Shown here: piece after piece, positions 10,199 to 18,353 of the stretch
Numbering within the stretch: position 1 is the stretch's first letter
How the letters are laid out: every line of letters begins with the position of its first letter
Origin: Trichomonas vaginalis G3
Taxonomy: Eukaryota > Parabasalia > Trichomonadida > Trichomonadidae
Reading direction: 5' to 3'
Length of the DNA stretch: 64,000 nt
NCBI RefSeq assembly: GCF_026262505.1
Contig: NC_067205.1
Coordinates: 13,082,001 to 13,146,000 of the forward strand
The notes under the pieces: generated by a model
Database searches by the model: none
What the model was told of the DNA's origin: nothing
The model's input: only the letters and a program-made list of their open reading frames with translations
Translations under genes and position numbers: made by a program

Positions 10199-11074
10199 AT
10201 GTTAGAAAAAAAGTTTGCTGACATTGACAAAAAATTTGAGAATGTTTTAAACAAGAACAAGAGGAAGTTAGAAAATGCTCAGATAAAACCTATACATGAC
10301 AAGTTCTTATTTGCTCAGAATGGTATAACAGGTCTAATTGCACCACCTGGGTCGGGTAAGACTTTCACTTATCTTAAAATGGCTGCACAACAACAAGAAC
10401 TAGATGAGAAGAACCCATTCTATGAGTTAGTTGTTATTTGTAGTACTTCGGGTCAATTTGACCAAACCGTCAATTCGTTCAAAGATATTATAAAGAAGTC
10501 TAAGTTAGTATGTATAAAGGATACTGAGTTGTTAGATTGGATAAAGAAGTACCAAAGAAGAGTTTTGAAGTACAATGCTATAAATGAGTATATAAATTCT
10601 AAGTTTAAAGACCCAAATGAGGAAATGCAGAGATTATTAGAGAAGAAACACTTCAGAAACAAACAGAAAGAGATAGAATACATTTCGAAGAAATTGCAAT
10701 CTTACGATTGGAAAACCTACCCTCACAGATGTCTTCTTATCTTAGATGATTTCGCCTCTCATCCTTTGTTAAAGAATAAAGAACAAGACATGTGTCGAAT
10801 TCTTAAGAAGCTCAGACACTTTAACATTTCAGTCGTAATATGTGTACAGACAGCCAAGAGTTTAAGTAAGGATGTTAAAAGAATACTTACTGACATAATA
10901 CTTTTCCCCGGATTGTCCGAAGACGATTTCATGGAACTTATGAAAGAGTCCATGGCAGGTAAGTTTGACAGACATGAAATATGGGAGAAGTATAAAGTCA
11001 TACAAGACCATCATACTTCTTTCAGAATTCATATCTACGCAAACAAAGTTCAAATTGTAAAAAGTCAAGCTTGA
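10199..11074 (+). CDS. Genome-packaging ATPase (FtsK-HerA type)
   Basis: It encodes about 291 residues from the ATG at 10199; the frame is open further upstream but that part overlaps the divergent gene. Walker A is APPGSGKT near residue 48, and Walker B is CLLILDDFA near residue 178. Downstream come a sensor-like SVVICVQTA and a C-terminal stretch matching copy 2 (ILTDIILFPGLSEDDF against LITDFVIFQGFSRYDI). Polintons and related viruses use this ATPase to load DNA into capsids. The equivalent in copy 2 is at 42984-43871. This frame looks whole. Confidence 0.8.
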   Translation: MLEKKFADIDKKFENVLNKNKRKLENAQIKPIHDKFLFAQNGITGLIAPPGSGKTFTYLKMAAQQQELDEKNPFYELVVICSTSGQFDQTVNSFKDIIKKSKLVCIKDTELLDWIKKYQRRVLKYNAINEYINSKFKDPNEEMQRLLEKKHFRNKQKEIEYISKKLQSYDWKTYPHRCLLILDDFASHPLLKNKEQDMCRILKKLRHFNISVVICVQTAKSLSKDVKRILTDIILFPGLSEDDFMELMKESMAGKFDRHEIWEKYKVIQDHHTSFRIHIYANKVQIVKSQA

Positions 11075-11093
11075 AAAATGTAAATGTTTTGTC

Positions 11094-11273
11094 TTAGTAA
11101 GATGGTAACTTCTTAAAGCAAATACCATTGCTGAGTTTTATGTACGTGAAGAGAAGTACAATGAATTCAATTACGTGTACAATTGCAATGACAACTAAGG
11201 CAACTATTTTTGTCTTTTGCCAGCAAGGGTACTTCTTCTCTTCCAATGGTTCGGCAGAACTATACTCACTCAT
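11094..11273 (-). CDS. Small single-pass membrane protein
   Basis: It has about 59 residues from the Met at 11273; a Met four codons earlier is also possible. A soluble head (SEYSSAEPLEEKKYPCWQ) is followed by one strong transmembrane helix (VALVVIAIVHVIEFIVLLF) and a short tail. It is divergent from 11317, and the shared spacer carries ACGGTTTAAAA and AAAGTGACATTTTTT, the promoter-like pair seen before several genes in this block. The role is unknown; small membrane proteins are common in Mavericks. Confidence 0.5.
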   Translation of the reverse strand: MSEYSSAEPLEEKKYPCWQKTKIVALVVIAIVHVIEFIVLLFTYIKLSNGICFKKLPSY

Positions 11274-11316
11274 GAGAAATGCCAAAACGGTTTAAAATAA
11301 AAAGTGACATTTTTTC

Positions 11317-11511
11317 ATGTCCGAAGACTTGAAGGTGCAACACTTCCAAAATACCGACGAACTCAGAAGAGCAGCATGGCAGTATGTTCTTGACAACTTC
11401 TTTGAGTTCTCCAGGTACACCTTGGAAAATGCTGAAGAACTCCGACACAGAGAATTTGGAGAAATTGCACTCCAATACTACCTTGACAAACAAAGGGTAA
11501 ACAAAGGGTAA
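11317..11511 (+). CDS. Small hypothetical protein (64 aa)
   Basis: This is the first of a block of short genes with higher G+C than the flanking Maverick genes. It is an acidic, mostly helical product (SEDLKVQHFQNTDELRRAAW) ending VNKG. The start follows GTTTAAAATAAAAAGTGACA within about 20 bases. A similar box precedes the next gene, so the pair is probably expressed alike. No family is recognised. Confidence 0.5.
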   Translation: MSEDLKVQHFQNTDELRRAAWQYVLDNFFEFSRYTLENAEELRHREFGEIALQYYLDKQRVNKG

Positions 11512-11551
11512 ATTAAGACTAAAAACTTAACGTTTAAAAAGTGACATTTTT

Positions 11552-11752
11552 ATGAGCTCCGAGTCACCGAGAAAACTTGGTCAGATGTCGGCAGCTTACT
11601 TCCCTGAGGAGGATGGAAGCGTTACATACATAAGGTTCAAAAACAACGAACCTGGAATTGCGTACCAAATTCGCAATTACATGACCATGGAAGAGTACGA
11701 AAGGTTTCTACAAGAGAAACCAGCTCTAAACAACTCAGAAAAGAAAGAATAA
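11552..11752 (+). CDS. Small hypothetical protein (66 aa)
   Basis: It encodes MSSESPRKLGQMSAAYFPEE followed by a beta-strand pair (VTYIRFKNNEPGIAYQIRN) and a helix (MTMEEYERFLQEKP). It is preceded by AACGTTTAAAAAGTGACATTTTT directly before the ATG, the clearest example of the promoter-like box in this block. It is convergent with the gene ending at 11782. No family is recognised. Confidence 0.5.
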   Translation: MSSESPRKLGQMSAAYFPEEDGSVTYIRFKNNEPGIAYQIRNYMTMEEYERFLQEKPALNNSEKKE

Positions 11753-11781
11753 AAAGTTTAACTCGTAATTGTTTATTTTTT

Positions 11782-12366
11782 TTACTTGTATGGGCAAGCT
11801 GCAAGAATGAAGTCGACTATCTCCGTCTTTGTCTTGACCAGTTGGACTGCTCTTGTAAGCACGTCTGTTTTGCGGTCTCCAGCTGGTGTTTGACCTTCGT
11901 AATTGCGCATGTTCTTGAGAGCTCCAGCTGTAAATGGTTGTAGGATGAAGAGTCTCTCAGACTGGTTGAGGTAGTCTTCACGGTCACGAACCGAATCTGT
12001 GGTACGAGTCGAATTGGTCGACCTTAGGGAAGAGACTGAAAGCCTGTCATCTTCCATAGGGGCTGTGGCATAATCTTTGCGTAAACGGTTCAGACCTTCT
12101 TCGAACTCTTGGTCTCTCTTCGATTGGGATTGAGATTGGAATTGCTTGGGTGGAGCTTGCTGGAACAACCAAGGATTAGGAAAGTAAGGCATAGGTTGAG
12201 GAGGGTAGTTCGGGAAGCCTTGTGGTGGGTAGTAACCTTGACGTGGAAATTGGTAGTAATTCGGAGGTACTTGTTGGAACTGAGGTTGCTGAGGAGACTG
12301 TTGTGGTTCTGCAGCTTTCGGTTTTTCTGGTTTGGGAATGGACTCGGTTAGTGGGACGTCGGACAT
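11782..12366 (-). CDS. Pro/Gln-rich hypothetical protein
   Basis: I start it at the Met at 12366 (MSDVPLTESIPKPEKPK); the frame is open upstream only because it reads through the tandem repeats of the promoter region. Residues 20-95 are a Pro/Gln/Tyr-rich linker (QQSPQQPQFQQVPPNYYQFP). The remaining half is helical and charged, with SERLFILQPFTAGALKNM and a closing VDFILAACPYK. The Pro-rich arm plus small domain could tether partners. No family is recognised. Confidence 0.55.
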   Translation of the reverse strand: MSDVPLTESIPKPEKPKAAEPQQSPQQPQFQQVPPNYYQFPRQGYYPPQGFPNYPPQPMPYFPNPWLFQQAPPKQFQSQSQSKRDQEFEEGLNRLRKDYATAPMEDDRLSVSSLRSTNSTRTTDSVRDREDYLNQSERLFILQPFTAGALKNMRNYEGQTPAGDRKTDVLTRAVQLVKTKTEIVDFILAACPYK

Positions 12367-12407
12367 TCGTTTGTGGCTTAACCGTCGGACCACAACGATA
12401 AAAATCT

Positions 12408-12680
12408 CTGCTACTAGCAGTACTTTTACTGACAGTAGCAGTACTTTTACTGACAGTAGCATTACTTTATCGTCGAAAACCCTCTCAAATTTTCCTTTTT
12501 ACTGACATTAGCAGTACTTTTACTGACAGTAGCAGTACTTTTACTGACAGTAGCATTACTTTATCGTCGAAAACCCTCTCAAATTTTCCTTTTTACTGAC
12601 ATTAGCAGTACTTTTACTGACAGTAGCAGTACTTTTACTGACAGTAGCAGTACTTTTTCTGACAGTAGCAGTACTTTTTC
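12408..12680. repeat. Tandem 21-bp promoter-like repeats with a 94-bp higher order
   Basis: A 21-bp unit built from GCAGTACTTTTACTGACA recurs through the spacer between the divergent genes at 12366 and 12686. On top of this a larger block, beginning ATTACTTTATCGTCGAAAAC, repeats at a 94-bp interval (12461 and 12555). Each unit contains TTTTACTGACA, which resembles the (A)AAGTGACA and TTCACTTTTT boxes found next to start codons in this block. The array therefore looks like an amplified core promoter. Confidence 0.75.
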
Positions 12681-12685
12681 TGACA

Positions 12686-13057
12686 GTGGCAATGGTCGAG
12701 GTCGAACCTACCGACGAGGCAATTTACCTAATTGAAATTAACGAGCTTGTTAAAGACTTCCTCAGGCAGAATGTAAAAGGCAAGCTTGTTAACGGTTGGA
12801 TAACGGGAAGGGCTGCCTTGAATCTCGAGACTTCGACCGGAATTCCAATTCAAATACCAGAAAACACTCCTTTCGACGACATAAAGCAAGCAAAGAAGGA
12901 AGCCATTATAAAGTTCTTTGCCAAGCGTCCTTGGATACTACTTCCAAACAGAGAGAACCCTTTCCCAAGAATGAACCAAATTCTCAAGGGTCTTCTCCAC
13001 TTCTCGGGTCAGCCGTTCTACATAACCTGTGAAGGCGACATTCAGCCAGTTCAGTAA
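12686..13057 (+). CDS. Hypothetical protein (123 aa)
   Basis: The start may be the ATG at 12686 or the one two codons later (MVEVEP), directly after the last promoter-like repeat. The N-terminus is acidic (VEPTDEAIYLIEINELV). A compact middle with NGWITGRAALNLETSTGIPI follows, and an aromatic C-terminus has KFFAKRPWILLPNRENPFP and HFSGQPFYITC. It reads as a folded domain of mixed alpha/beta type, not a fibre. The next gene follows in the same direction after 27 bases. I do not recognise it. Confidence 0.55.
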   Translation: MAMVEVEPTDEAIYLIEINELVKDFLRQNVKGKLVNGWITGRAALNLETSTGIPIQIPENTPFDDIKQAKKEAIIKFFAKRPWILLPNRENPFPRMNQILKGLLHFSGQPFYITCEGDIQPVQ

Positions 13058-13084
13058 ACCTTAACGTTTAACTTCACTTTTTTT

Positions 13085-13381
13085 ATGTTTTTACTCACAC
13101 TCGTACTCAACAGGTTTGTGTACAACTATTTCAACTGTGAACCTTGTATTGACCGGTCTTCCTGTAAATGCAAGGTTGGTCAATACATAGTTTATGGTGG
13201 CAAGAAGGACAGTGGGGAATGTTATTCTGAGATCTGTTGTTGCGCTCGAGAGAGATTTGAAATTTCAGAGCCACCTCCCCCAAGAACTCCAACACCAACA
13301 CTCAAGTTGCCAAAGACTCATGTGAAGAAGAAGTCATATAACAAAGCACTTATAGCCATATACATGGCACGTTTAGAGTAA
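13085..13381 (+). CDS. Cysteine-rich small protein
   Basis: It encodes 98 residues. A hydrophobic start (MFLLTLVLNRFVYNYF) precedes a Cys cluster (CEPCIDRSSCKCKVG, then ECYSEICCCARE), eight or nine Cys within about 45 residues. A Pro/Thr linker (PPPPRTPTPTLKLPK) and a basic tail follow. The Cys spacing suggests a metal-binding or disulfide knot. The start follows AACGTTTAACTTCACTTTTTTT, the promoter-like box. No known family is recognised. Confidence 0.5.
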   Translation: MFLLTLVLNRFVYNYFNCEPCIDRSSCKCKVGQYIVYGGKKDSGECYSEICCCARERFEISEPPPPRTPTPTLKLPKTHVKKKSYNKALIAIYMARLE

Positions 13382-13402
13382 AAACATTTTTTCATTTTTT
13401 GA

Positions 13403-13987
13403 ATGAAGCAAGTTAAATTCGTCCCACACCAATCTCAATGGACCGATGAAGAGTTTCAAGCCATGGTTGAGGGTGTTGAGAACGACATAGACAGCGAACT
13501 TGAAGGAGCTCAAACCACAATTGCAACCAAAATTGCAGAAGTCAAGGAACAGATAGCTCCACTTAAAGCTACCAAAGCTACTCTTGACCTCATGGATAGT
13601 TACCGTTTAGAAGTAAAGAGTGGAATAAGACAATTAAAATTGAAACTTCTAAACTACGAAGCTATACTCCAAAAGTTAGCAGAAATGAGAAGACTTTACC
13701 AGAGCTACTTACATGTAAGGGACTTACCTCCAAGCAGTCCGACCAAAGATGAATTTTCTGACATTGTCCCAATTTTGTCCGAAAGTCAGCTCAGATGTTT
13801 TGAACTGCTCCCAACATATCCAGAATATGAAAATTTGCCTGAACTCTTCCGCAATCTCAAAAAACGTTTTTTGGTTCTCATGTTCGAAACTTTTATCGGA
13901 AGAGACAACAAACGTTCAGAAGAAGAACAAGATATTATTTTAAACTTGTTGTATGACTTAACCGTCATAACAAGCTTTTTGAAGTAA
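13403..13987 (+). CDS. Coiled-coil hypothetical protein
   Basis: It encodes 194 residues. Residues 15-110 are strongly helical with heptad-like spacing (EGVENDIDSELEGAQTTIAT; KLKLLNYEAILQKLAEMRRL). The rest is a helical domain that includes FRNLKKRFLVLMFETFIGRD and ends LTVITSFLK. It has the same orientation as its neighbours, with a 21-base gap upstream carrying a T-rich box. It is possibly a scaffold or adaptor; nothing identifies its partner. Confidence 0.5.
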   Translation: MKQVKFVPHQSQWTDEEFQAMVEGVENDIDSELEGAQTTIATKIAEVKEQIAPLKATKATLDLMDSYRLEVKSGIRQLKLKLLNYEAILQKLAEMRRLYQSYLHVRDLPPSSPTKDEFSDIVPILSESQLRCFELLPTYPEYENLPELFRNLKKRFLVLMFETFIGRDNKRSEEEQDIILNLLYDLTVITSFLK

Positions 13988-14019
13988 AACCGTCATTCTC
14001 AAACCACTTCATTTTTTCG

Positions 14020-14739
14020 ATGTCCGAACAAGCACCGAAGCCAAACTCAATGGAAGATGTCCTTTCAAGGTTGCCAGACAAGCGCCCAATTCAACTTCAA
14101 ATTGCCCAATTGAAAGCTCATCTGACAAACACCGTTAAGACTCTCCAAAGTAGTCTTATGTCAGAGATGAAGGGACTTAAAGGTGAGTTCCTCATGAACC
14201 AAGCTTCCAATGAAAAAGTCCTGAACGATTTCTCAGAATCGTTGCGCAATTACGAGAGAGAGAACCGAGACCTTGCCCGACTCATCTACCGTTTCTTCGA
14301 AGAGATTGACACCATCTGGGCGGCACTCGGAAAGGACAGAACATGCAACACCGTAATTCGTGAGTACCAAATTGAAGAAGGAATTGTCGAGGAAGAAGAG
14401 AAACACGAAGAAGAGGAAGAGGAAGAAGAGAAACACGAAGAAGAGGAAGAACAGAAAAACGAAGAAAAGGAAGTTTGGGCAACCCTTGTTGCCGATGACA
14501 GTTACGAAATTTCCCAACCCTACCCATACATAATCCGCAACAGGGAGACCGGCAAGGTTCTTAACCCAGTTCTCAACAACTTGGGACACTTGAACCTTAA
14601 CCTTCGGAATCACGGTTCAATTTCCATGGGCAAGCTTGTCGCAATTCAATGGGTTCCAAATCCAGACAAGAAGACGAAGGTCAGACACATTGACGGTGAC
14701 AAGCTCAACAACCGTAAAGAGAACCTCGAGTGGTTCTAA
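14020..14739 (+). CDS. Coiled-coil protein with HNH/NUMOD4-like C-terminus
   Basis: It encodes 239 residues. The first 110 are helical (LQIAQLKAHLTNTVKTLQSS). Residues 122-150 are an acidic Glu run. From about residue 152 comes a domain of NUMOD4 plus HNH_3 type: WATLVADDSYEISQPYPYII with NRETGKVLNP, then GKLVAIQWVPNP and, at 222-238, RHIDGDKLNNRKENLEW. In homing-type endonucleases the last motif is (V/R)NHIDGNKxNNxxxNLEW. Here the layout is kept, but a first catalytic His before VA is not seen, so a DNA-binding rather than cutting role is possible. The fusion to a coiled coil is unusual. Confidence 0.65.
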   Translation: MSEQAPKPNSMEDVLSRLPDKRPIQLQIAQLKAHLTNTVKTLQSSLMSEMKGLKGEFLMNQASNEKVLNDFSESLRNYERENRDLARLIYRFFEEIDTIWAALGKDRTCNTVIREYQIEEGIVEEEEKHEEEEEEEEKHEEEEEQKNEEKEVWATLVADDSYEISQPYPYIIRNRETGKVLNPVLNNLGHLNLNLRNHGSISMGKLVAIQWVPNPDKKTKVRHIDGDKLNNRKENLEWF

Positions 14740-14788
14740 GAGTAAAAAAATTTTATTTTAGGGGGAAACCCCAAGTAAATTTAGGTGT

Positions 14789-15067
14789 TTAGTTGGATAA
14801 GTAGGCACAATTAATGGTAATTTGGAAAATTAGCTCCCGACCTTTGAATTGGGCTCTTTCGTTATCTTCCCAGTTGCGTAGGAGGTCGTCCCAGAGGAGT
14901 TGGTAGAATTGCCAATTCAAGGACGATTTGTCCTCCCAGGCATTGAGGATGTACTGCTCGTAGAGTCTCATGACCTCTGCCTTGCACCATACACCCTCTC
15001 CCTTGGAACGTAAGGCTTCTTCGAAGTGCTCGAATGCGATTGGCTGCTTGACCATCCGAAATGACAC
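14789..15067 (-). CDS. Small hypothetical protein (92 aa)
   Basis: It starts MSFRMVKQPIAFEHFEEALR and is rich in Trp and aromatic residues (LNWQFYQLLWDDLLRNW), so it is probably a small helical bundle. Its start lies four bases from, or overlapping, the promoter of the divergent gene at 15086. A further Met four codons in is possible. It is convergent with the HNH-like gene. The family is not recognised. Confidence 0.5.
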   Translation of the reverse strand: MSFRMVKQPIAFEHFEEALRSKGEGVWCKAEVMRLYEQYILNAWEDKSSLNWQFYQLLWDDLLRNWEDNERAQFKGRELIFQITINCAYLSN

Positions 15068-15085
15068 TTTTTGTCCATTTGGTCA

Positions 15086-15334
15086 ATGTTCGTGTCTCGT
15101 GCCATAGTCGACGAAAATACAGACAAACAGGTTATATATGAGTTTGAGACCAAGAATGGTGTAACTCGACCTGTCCGATTCAAAAACTCCGAGGGCGACC
15201 ATGAAATTAAACGGAAATTAGCTAGGAAGGAATATAAAATGGACTGGTTGCCACCACCTCCACCACCTTTACCTGTTCCTCAAGTAAATAAGCCTTTCCC
15301 GTTCCCAAGAATTCCCACATTTAAATTCAAATAA
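15086..15334 (+). CDS. Small basic protein with Pro-rich tail
   Basis: I choose the ATG at 15086 (MFVSRAIVDENTDKQVIYEF) because the earlier ATG at 15071 lies in the promoter-like stretch ACACTTTTTGTCCA. The N-terminal 50 residues look beta-rich; the tail is PPPPPPLPVPQ followed by PFPFPRIPTFKFK. It ends eight bases before the convergent polymerase-like gene. Function is unknown. Confidence 0.5.
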   Translation: MFVSRAIVDENTDKQVIYEFETKNGVTRPVRFKNSEGDHEIKRKLARKEYKMDWLPPPPPPLPVPQVNKPFPFPRIPTFKFK

Positions 15335-15341
15335 AAATTTT

Positions 15342-17480
15342 TTACTTCATGCAATGTTTTATTTCTGTGCCGTCTTCAAGTATGCCCCAATATTTCCTTT
15401 TCGATATTACATGAACTTCGGAAAATACCTTATCTAGCTTAAAACAGCCCATCTTCTCACCGACCATACCCATTTCAATGAGTTTGTTGTATCCTTCTTC
15501 GTTCGTCATGAGTGCGTCAATGTTCTCATAGTAAACCTTAACTTTCGATTTGACTTTCGAGAAGAATTTGTTGTACTCGTCAAGGACTGCTTTTGCGAAC
15601 TGAGGGTAAGACCAATGTTCGACAATAGGTTTTAATGTGGTTACTAAGCCACTTTGACCTTGAGTGAATTCGTACTTCAAAACAAAAGGAGAAAACCTTT
15701 CAACAAAGTTGTCGACCTTCTCATAATGTTTACTCTTCATCTCTTGAGGGTTCTTAATGGAATATCCCCATGTCGAATTCATAAGCAATTTGAGTGTCAT
15801 TGCAAGTTTGGGGTTTGAAGCTTTCCTAATATCATACAGTTGTTGTATGACTTTTCCAACTGTATAGTTCCTTCCCGGGAACTCACCATCTTCGTTTGGA
15901 ATTCCAGTCTGAATATATTGGACAAACCTCATGTACGCAGCGTTAAGGTCGACATAGTATATCTTTTCATCTGAGTCAAACTTGTCGCAACCAATTGGTC
16001 CAGTTTGTGGAAATTCAAGTGAGTCTCTTATCTTCTGCGAAACTTCTCCTGTTATCTCATAAACATCGTCGAAGCAACCTGTTTCATATAAAACCTTCTG
16101 ACCTAACTCAGATGCTCTCCAATACAATTTGACGTCAATTGGATGTCTCAATGGAAGTTTGTTTATAGCATCTTGAAGTTCTTGCAACCTCATTGGAAGT
16201 TCTTCTGGTTCAGGTTGGTATCCGAACAAACCAACCCCTTGTGGAACTGTGTACTTCTTTTGTACTAGAACTTTGTCTGGAACAACTTTTGGTCTTGCTA
16301 ACAATGAAAAGTTTGTTTCGTCTTTTGGTACAAAAGTTTCTGTCAGCTTGTCATCTGGAATTGGTTCCAACAAACCTTTCTCGAAAAGAATGTTTACAGC
16401 TCTGACAATGTTGCACTTACTTTTACCAAAGAATGGGTTTGTAAGACTTTCGTTCAACATGAAGTGGTTGTGGACAATTACAATCTTCAACCATGGTAAG
16501 TCTTTGTCAACAACATAGTCGTCATGTGAAGAACCTTTAGCTGTAGGTATGTTGACTCGGATATTGACATTTGCCAACGGTGCAATTTTTGCCAATTGAC
16601 CTCTGAGAATGTACCTTGTCTTCACACATGACTCAAGATACTTCATCTTCTCATCTGTAACAAGACCAGAGTTCCTGAGACATGTAAGAATGCAAGGTTC
16701 GTTGACAATTGTTTCAATTGAATTGTAAATTCCATACCTTGTCAAGTCAATGTCAGACTTATTTATGAACGGGAAGTATCCAGCATGTTGTCTGACTGCT
16801 TGAGGGTTAGGTTGGTACCATTCGAACTTGATACTTGCAATTCCTTCAATTGCATTCAAAAGGTCTGAGTCGGAGTCAACCATTTGTTCTCTCTTTGAAG
16901 TTTTGAAAGCGTCAAGAAGTTTTGCGGCTGTTTGTTCATTGCCATGTGCATAGTAAATGTGACCATCCAAATCTGTTATGGTCAATCTGAGATTGTGTCC
17001 TTTCTTATTTCCGTCTTGAATTGCAGCCAGTACACCCATGAAGCCTTCTTTGTTCTTTCCTTCGTCAAAGTTTACTGTAAAGGTTCGACCAGATGTAATT
17101 TGACTTCTAACTTCACGATACTTTTCATATGAATATCTTGTTCTTTCCATGGGAGCATGTGCGTCTTCACCTTTTCCTTTTTTCCTTCTCAAAGGATGCA
17201 ATTGTTCGTCATGTTTCCAGTAGAATCTGGCAAAGCCGTCGTGTCCTTCAACTTGAGGTTCACTAACATCGAAAGGCATGTCCATAAGACGTTCTTCTTC
17301 TAACCTCTCTAGTCTGTTTGGATAATTGGCACGTGCTGTTTCCAAATCCATTTCGTAGCGAAGACCAGACAATTTGTCATAGACTTTTATGGGTCTTCCT
17401 TTCCTATATTTAAAATTCTTCGAAACTCTCCAACCATATCTTTGCAACTCTGCTTTTATTCTAGCAGACTTTCTGTCCAT
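15342..17480 (-). CDS. Divergent family B DNA polymerase-like protein
   Basis: It encodes about 712 residues from the Met at 17480 (MDRKSARIKAELQRYGW). Three stretches fit the palm motifs of virus/plasmid-type PolB: VDLNAAYM (motif A, near residue 509), LLMNSTWGYS (motif B, near 567) and YENIDALMT (motif C, near 653). The long N-terminal half shows no exonuclease motif I can recognise by eye. It is much more diverged than the PolB of copy 2. Its neighbours on both sides are Maverick genes, so it is probably the replicase of this lineage, but a derived non-catalytic role cannot be excluded. The frame looks whole. Confidence 0.6.
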   Translation of the reverse strand: MDRKSARIKAELQRYGWRVSKNFKYRKGRPIKVYDKLSGLRYEMDLETARANYPNRLERLEEERLMDMPFDVSEPQVEGHDGFARFYWKHDEQLHPLRRKKGKGEDAHAPMERTRYSYEKYREVRSQITSGRTFTVNFDEGKNKEGFMGVLAAIQDGNKKGHNLRLTITDLDGHIYYAHGNEQTAAKLLDAFKTSKREQMVDSDSDLLNAIEGIASIKFEWYQPNPQAVRQHAGYFPFINKSDIDLTRYGIYNSIETIVNEPCILTCLRNSGLVTDEKMKYLESCVKTRYILRGQLAKIAPLANVNIRVNIPTAKGSSHDDYVVDKDLPWLKIVIVHNHFMLNESLTNPFFGKSKCNIVRAVNILFEKGLLEPIPDDKLTETFVPKDETNFSLLARPKVVPDKVLVQKKYTVPQGVGLFGYQPEPEELPMRLQELQDAINKLPLRHPIDVKLYWRASELGQKVLYETGCFDDVYEITGEVSQKIRDSLEFPQTGPIGCDKFDSDEKIYYVDLNAAYMRFVQYIQTGIPNEDGEFPGRNYTVGKVIQQLYDIRKASNPKLAMTLKLLMNSTWGYSIKNPQEMKSKHYEKVDNFVERFSPFVLKYEFTQGQSGLVTTLKPIVEHWSYPQFAKAVLDEYNKFFSKVKSKVKVYYENIDALMTNEEGYNKLIEMGMVGEKMGCFKLDKVFSEVHVISKRKYWGILEDGTEIKHCMK

Positions 17481-17524
17481 TCTATATGGGGCATTTTTAT
17501 AAAAAATAAAAAATATTTTTTTCT

Positions 17525-18109
17525 TTACTTTACATAACCGCCTGCTGCCATAAGTCTTTGACGCCAACCCATACCAGCTAATGAAGGTTGACTTGGTTTA
17601 GTTTGGAAACTAAACTTTGGTTTTAGTTTATCTTCAGTTTTTGGTTTTTCTTCTTCTATCGGTTTTTCGTCACTTTTCGGTTCCTCTGACTTTACTTCAC
17701 TTGCAGGAACAGTTGTGTCGTCAACATCTTCATAAATATCATATGCCATTTGTTTTTGTTTTCCTTTCAACTTTTTGTGTTTGTTGTAAAGTTTAGAATA
17801 TTTCGACTCTAAGTCAATGAGATGTTCTATAATGAACTGTTGGTCAGTGAAGTATACTTTTCCATCTGTTGTCTCGAAAGCTCCTTCAGACTTCAATATT
17901 TTATTTGTGAGAGTCTGTTTCTTTTTTGAGATACTTGCCGTTCCATTTCTATGAAAAGTGACTTTATAGTTAGGGTTTGTATTTCCAGACCTGGCACTTT
18001 CTATTATTGAATTTTTCTCTTCATCTGTAAGTTCTTTGACAGGTTTTGACAATGGTTCTGAACTTTTTGTTTGTGGTGTCAAATCTACCGTTTCAACTTC
18101 TTCGGTCAT
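17525..18109 (-). CDS. Charged Maverick protein with shared N-terminal module
   Basis: It encodes 194 residues from MTEEVETVDLTPQ. Around residues 33-68 is the module IIESARSGNTNPNYKVTFHR followed by NGTASISKKKQTL, which resembles a segment at the N-terminus of the copy 2 capsid protein and of the small protein at 25814-26056. A coiled coil (HLIDLESKYSKLYNKHKKLK) comes next, then an acidic Pro/Lys-rich linker and a tail AGMGWRQRLMAAGGYVK that may be an amphipathic helix. It is in the same direction as its neighbours. A virion or DNA-binding role is possible. Confidence 0.5.
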   Translation of the reverse strand: MTEEVETVDLTPQTKSSEPLSKPVKELTDEEKNSIIESARSGNTNPNYKVTFHRNGTASISKKKQTLTNKILKSEGAFETTDGKVYFTDQQFIIEHLIDLESKYSKLYNKHKKLKGKQKQMAYDIYEDVDDTTVPASEVKSEEPKSDEKPIEEEKPKTEDKLKPKFSFQTKPSQPSLAGMGWRQRLMAAGGYVK

Positions 18110-18128
18110 TTCATCTCAGTAAAAAATT

Positions 18129-18293
18129 TTAGTTTGGTTTGTTTTCAACTGGTTGTTGTTGTGGAGGTGGGATGGTTCCTTTAATAATATCATTCAGTTT
18201 CACATGCTGAGCCTGACTATATGGTATCGGTTTAAATGCTGGAAGCCGACAAATCCATCTTGAACTTATTTGTCTCAATGCTGCATTGTTCAT
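18129..18293 (-). CDS. Small hypothetical protein (54 aa)
   Basis: It begins MNNAALRQISSRWICRLPAF and ends with a Pro/Gln-rich tail (GTIPPPQQQPVENKPN). The promoter-like TTTCATCTCAATAAAA lies directly upstream, matching the leader of the gene starting at 18109. Spacing and direction fit a small structural protein of the element. No family is recognised. Confidence 0.4.
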   Translation of the reverse strand: MNNAALRQISSRWICRLPAFKPIPYSQAQHVKLNDIIKGTIPPPQQQPVENKPN

Positions 18294-18353
18294 TTCATCT
18301 CAATAAAAAACCTTACATTTCCCACGTTTGAGGCGGTTGAGGTTGGTTATTGT

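Noticed and set aside
15071-15085. Upstream ATG for the small gene at 15086
   Set aside because: It lies within the promoter-like box directly beside the divergent gene start, so the next ATG is preferred.
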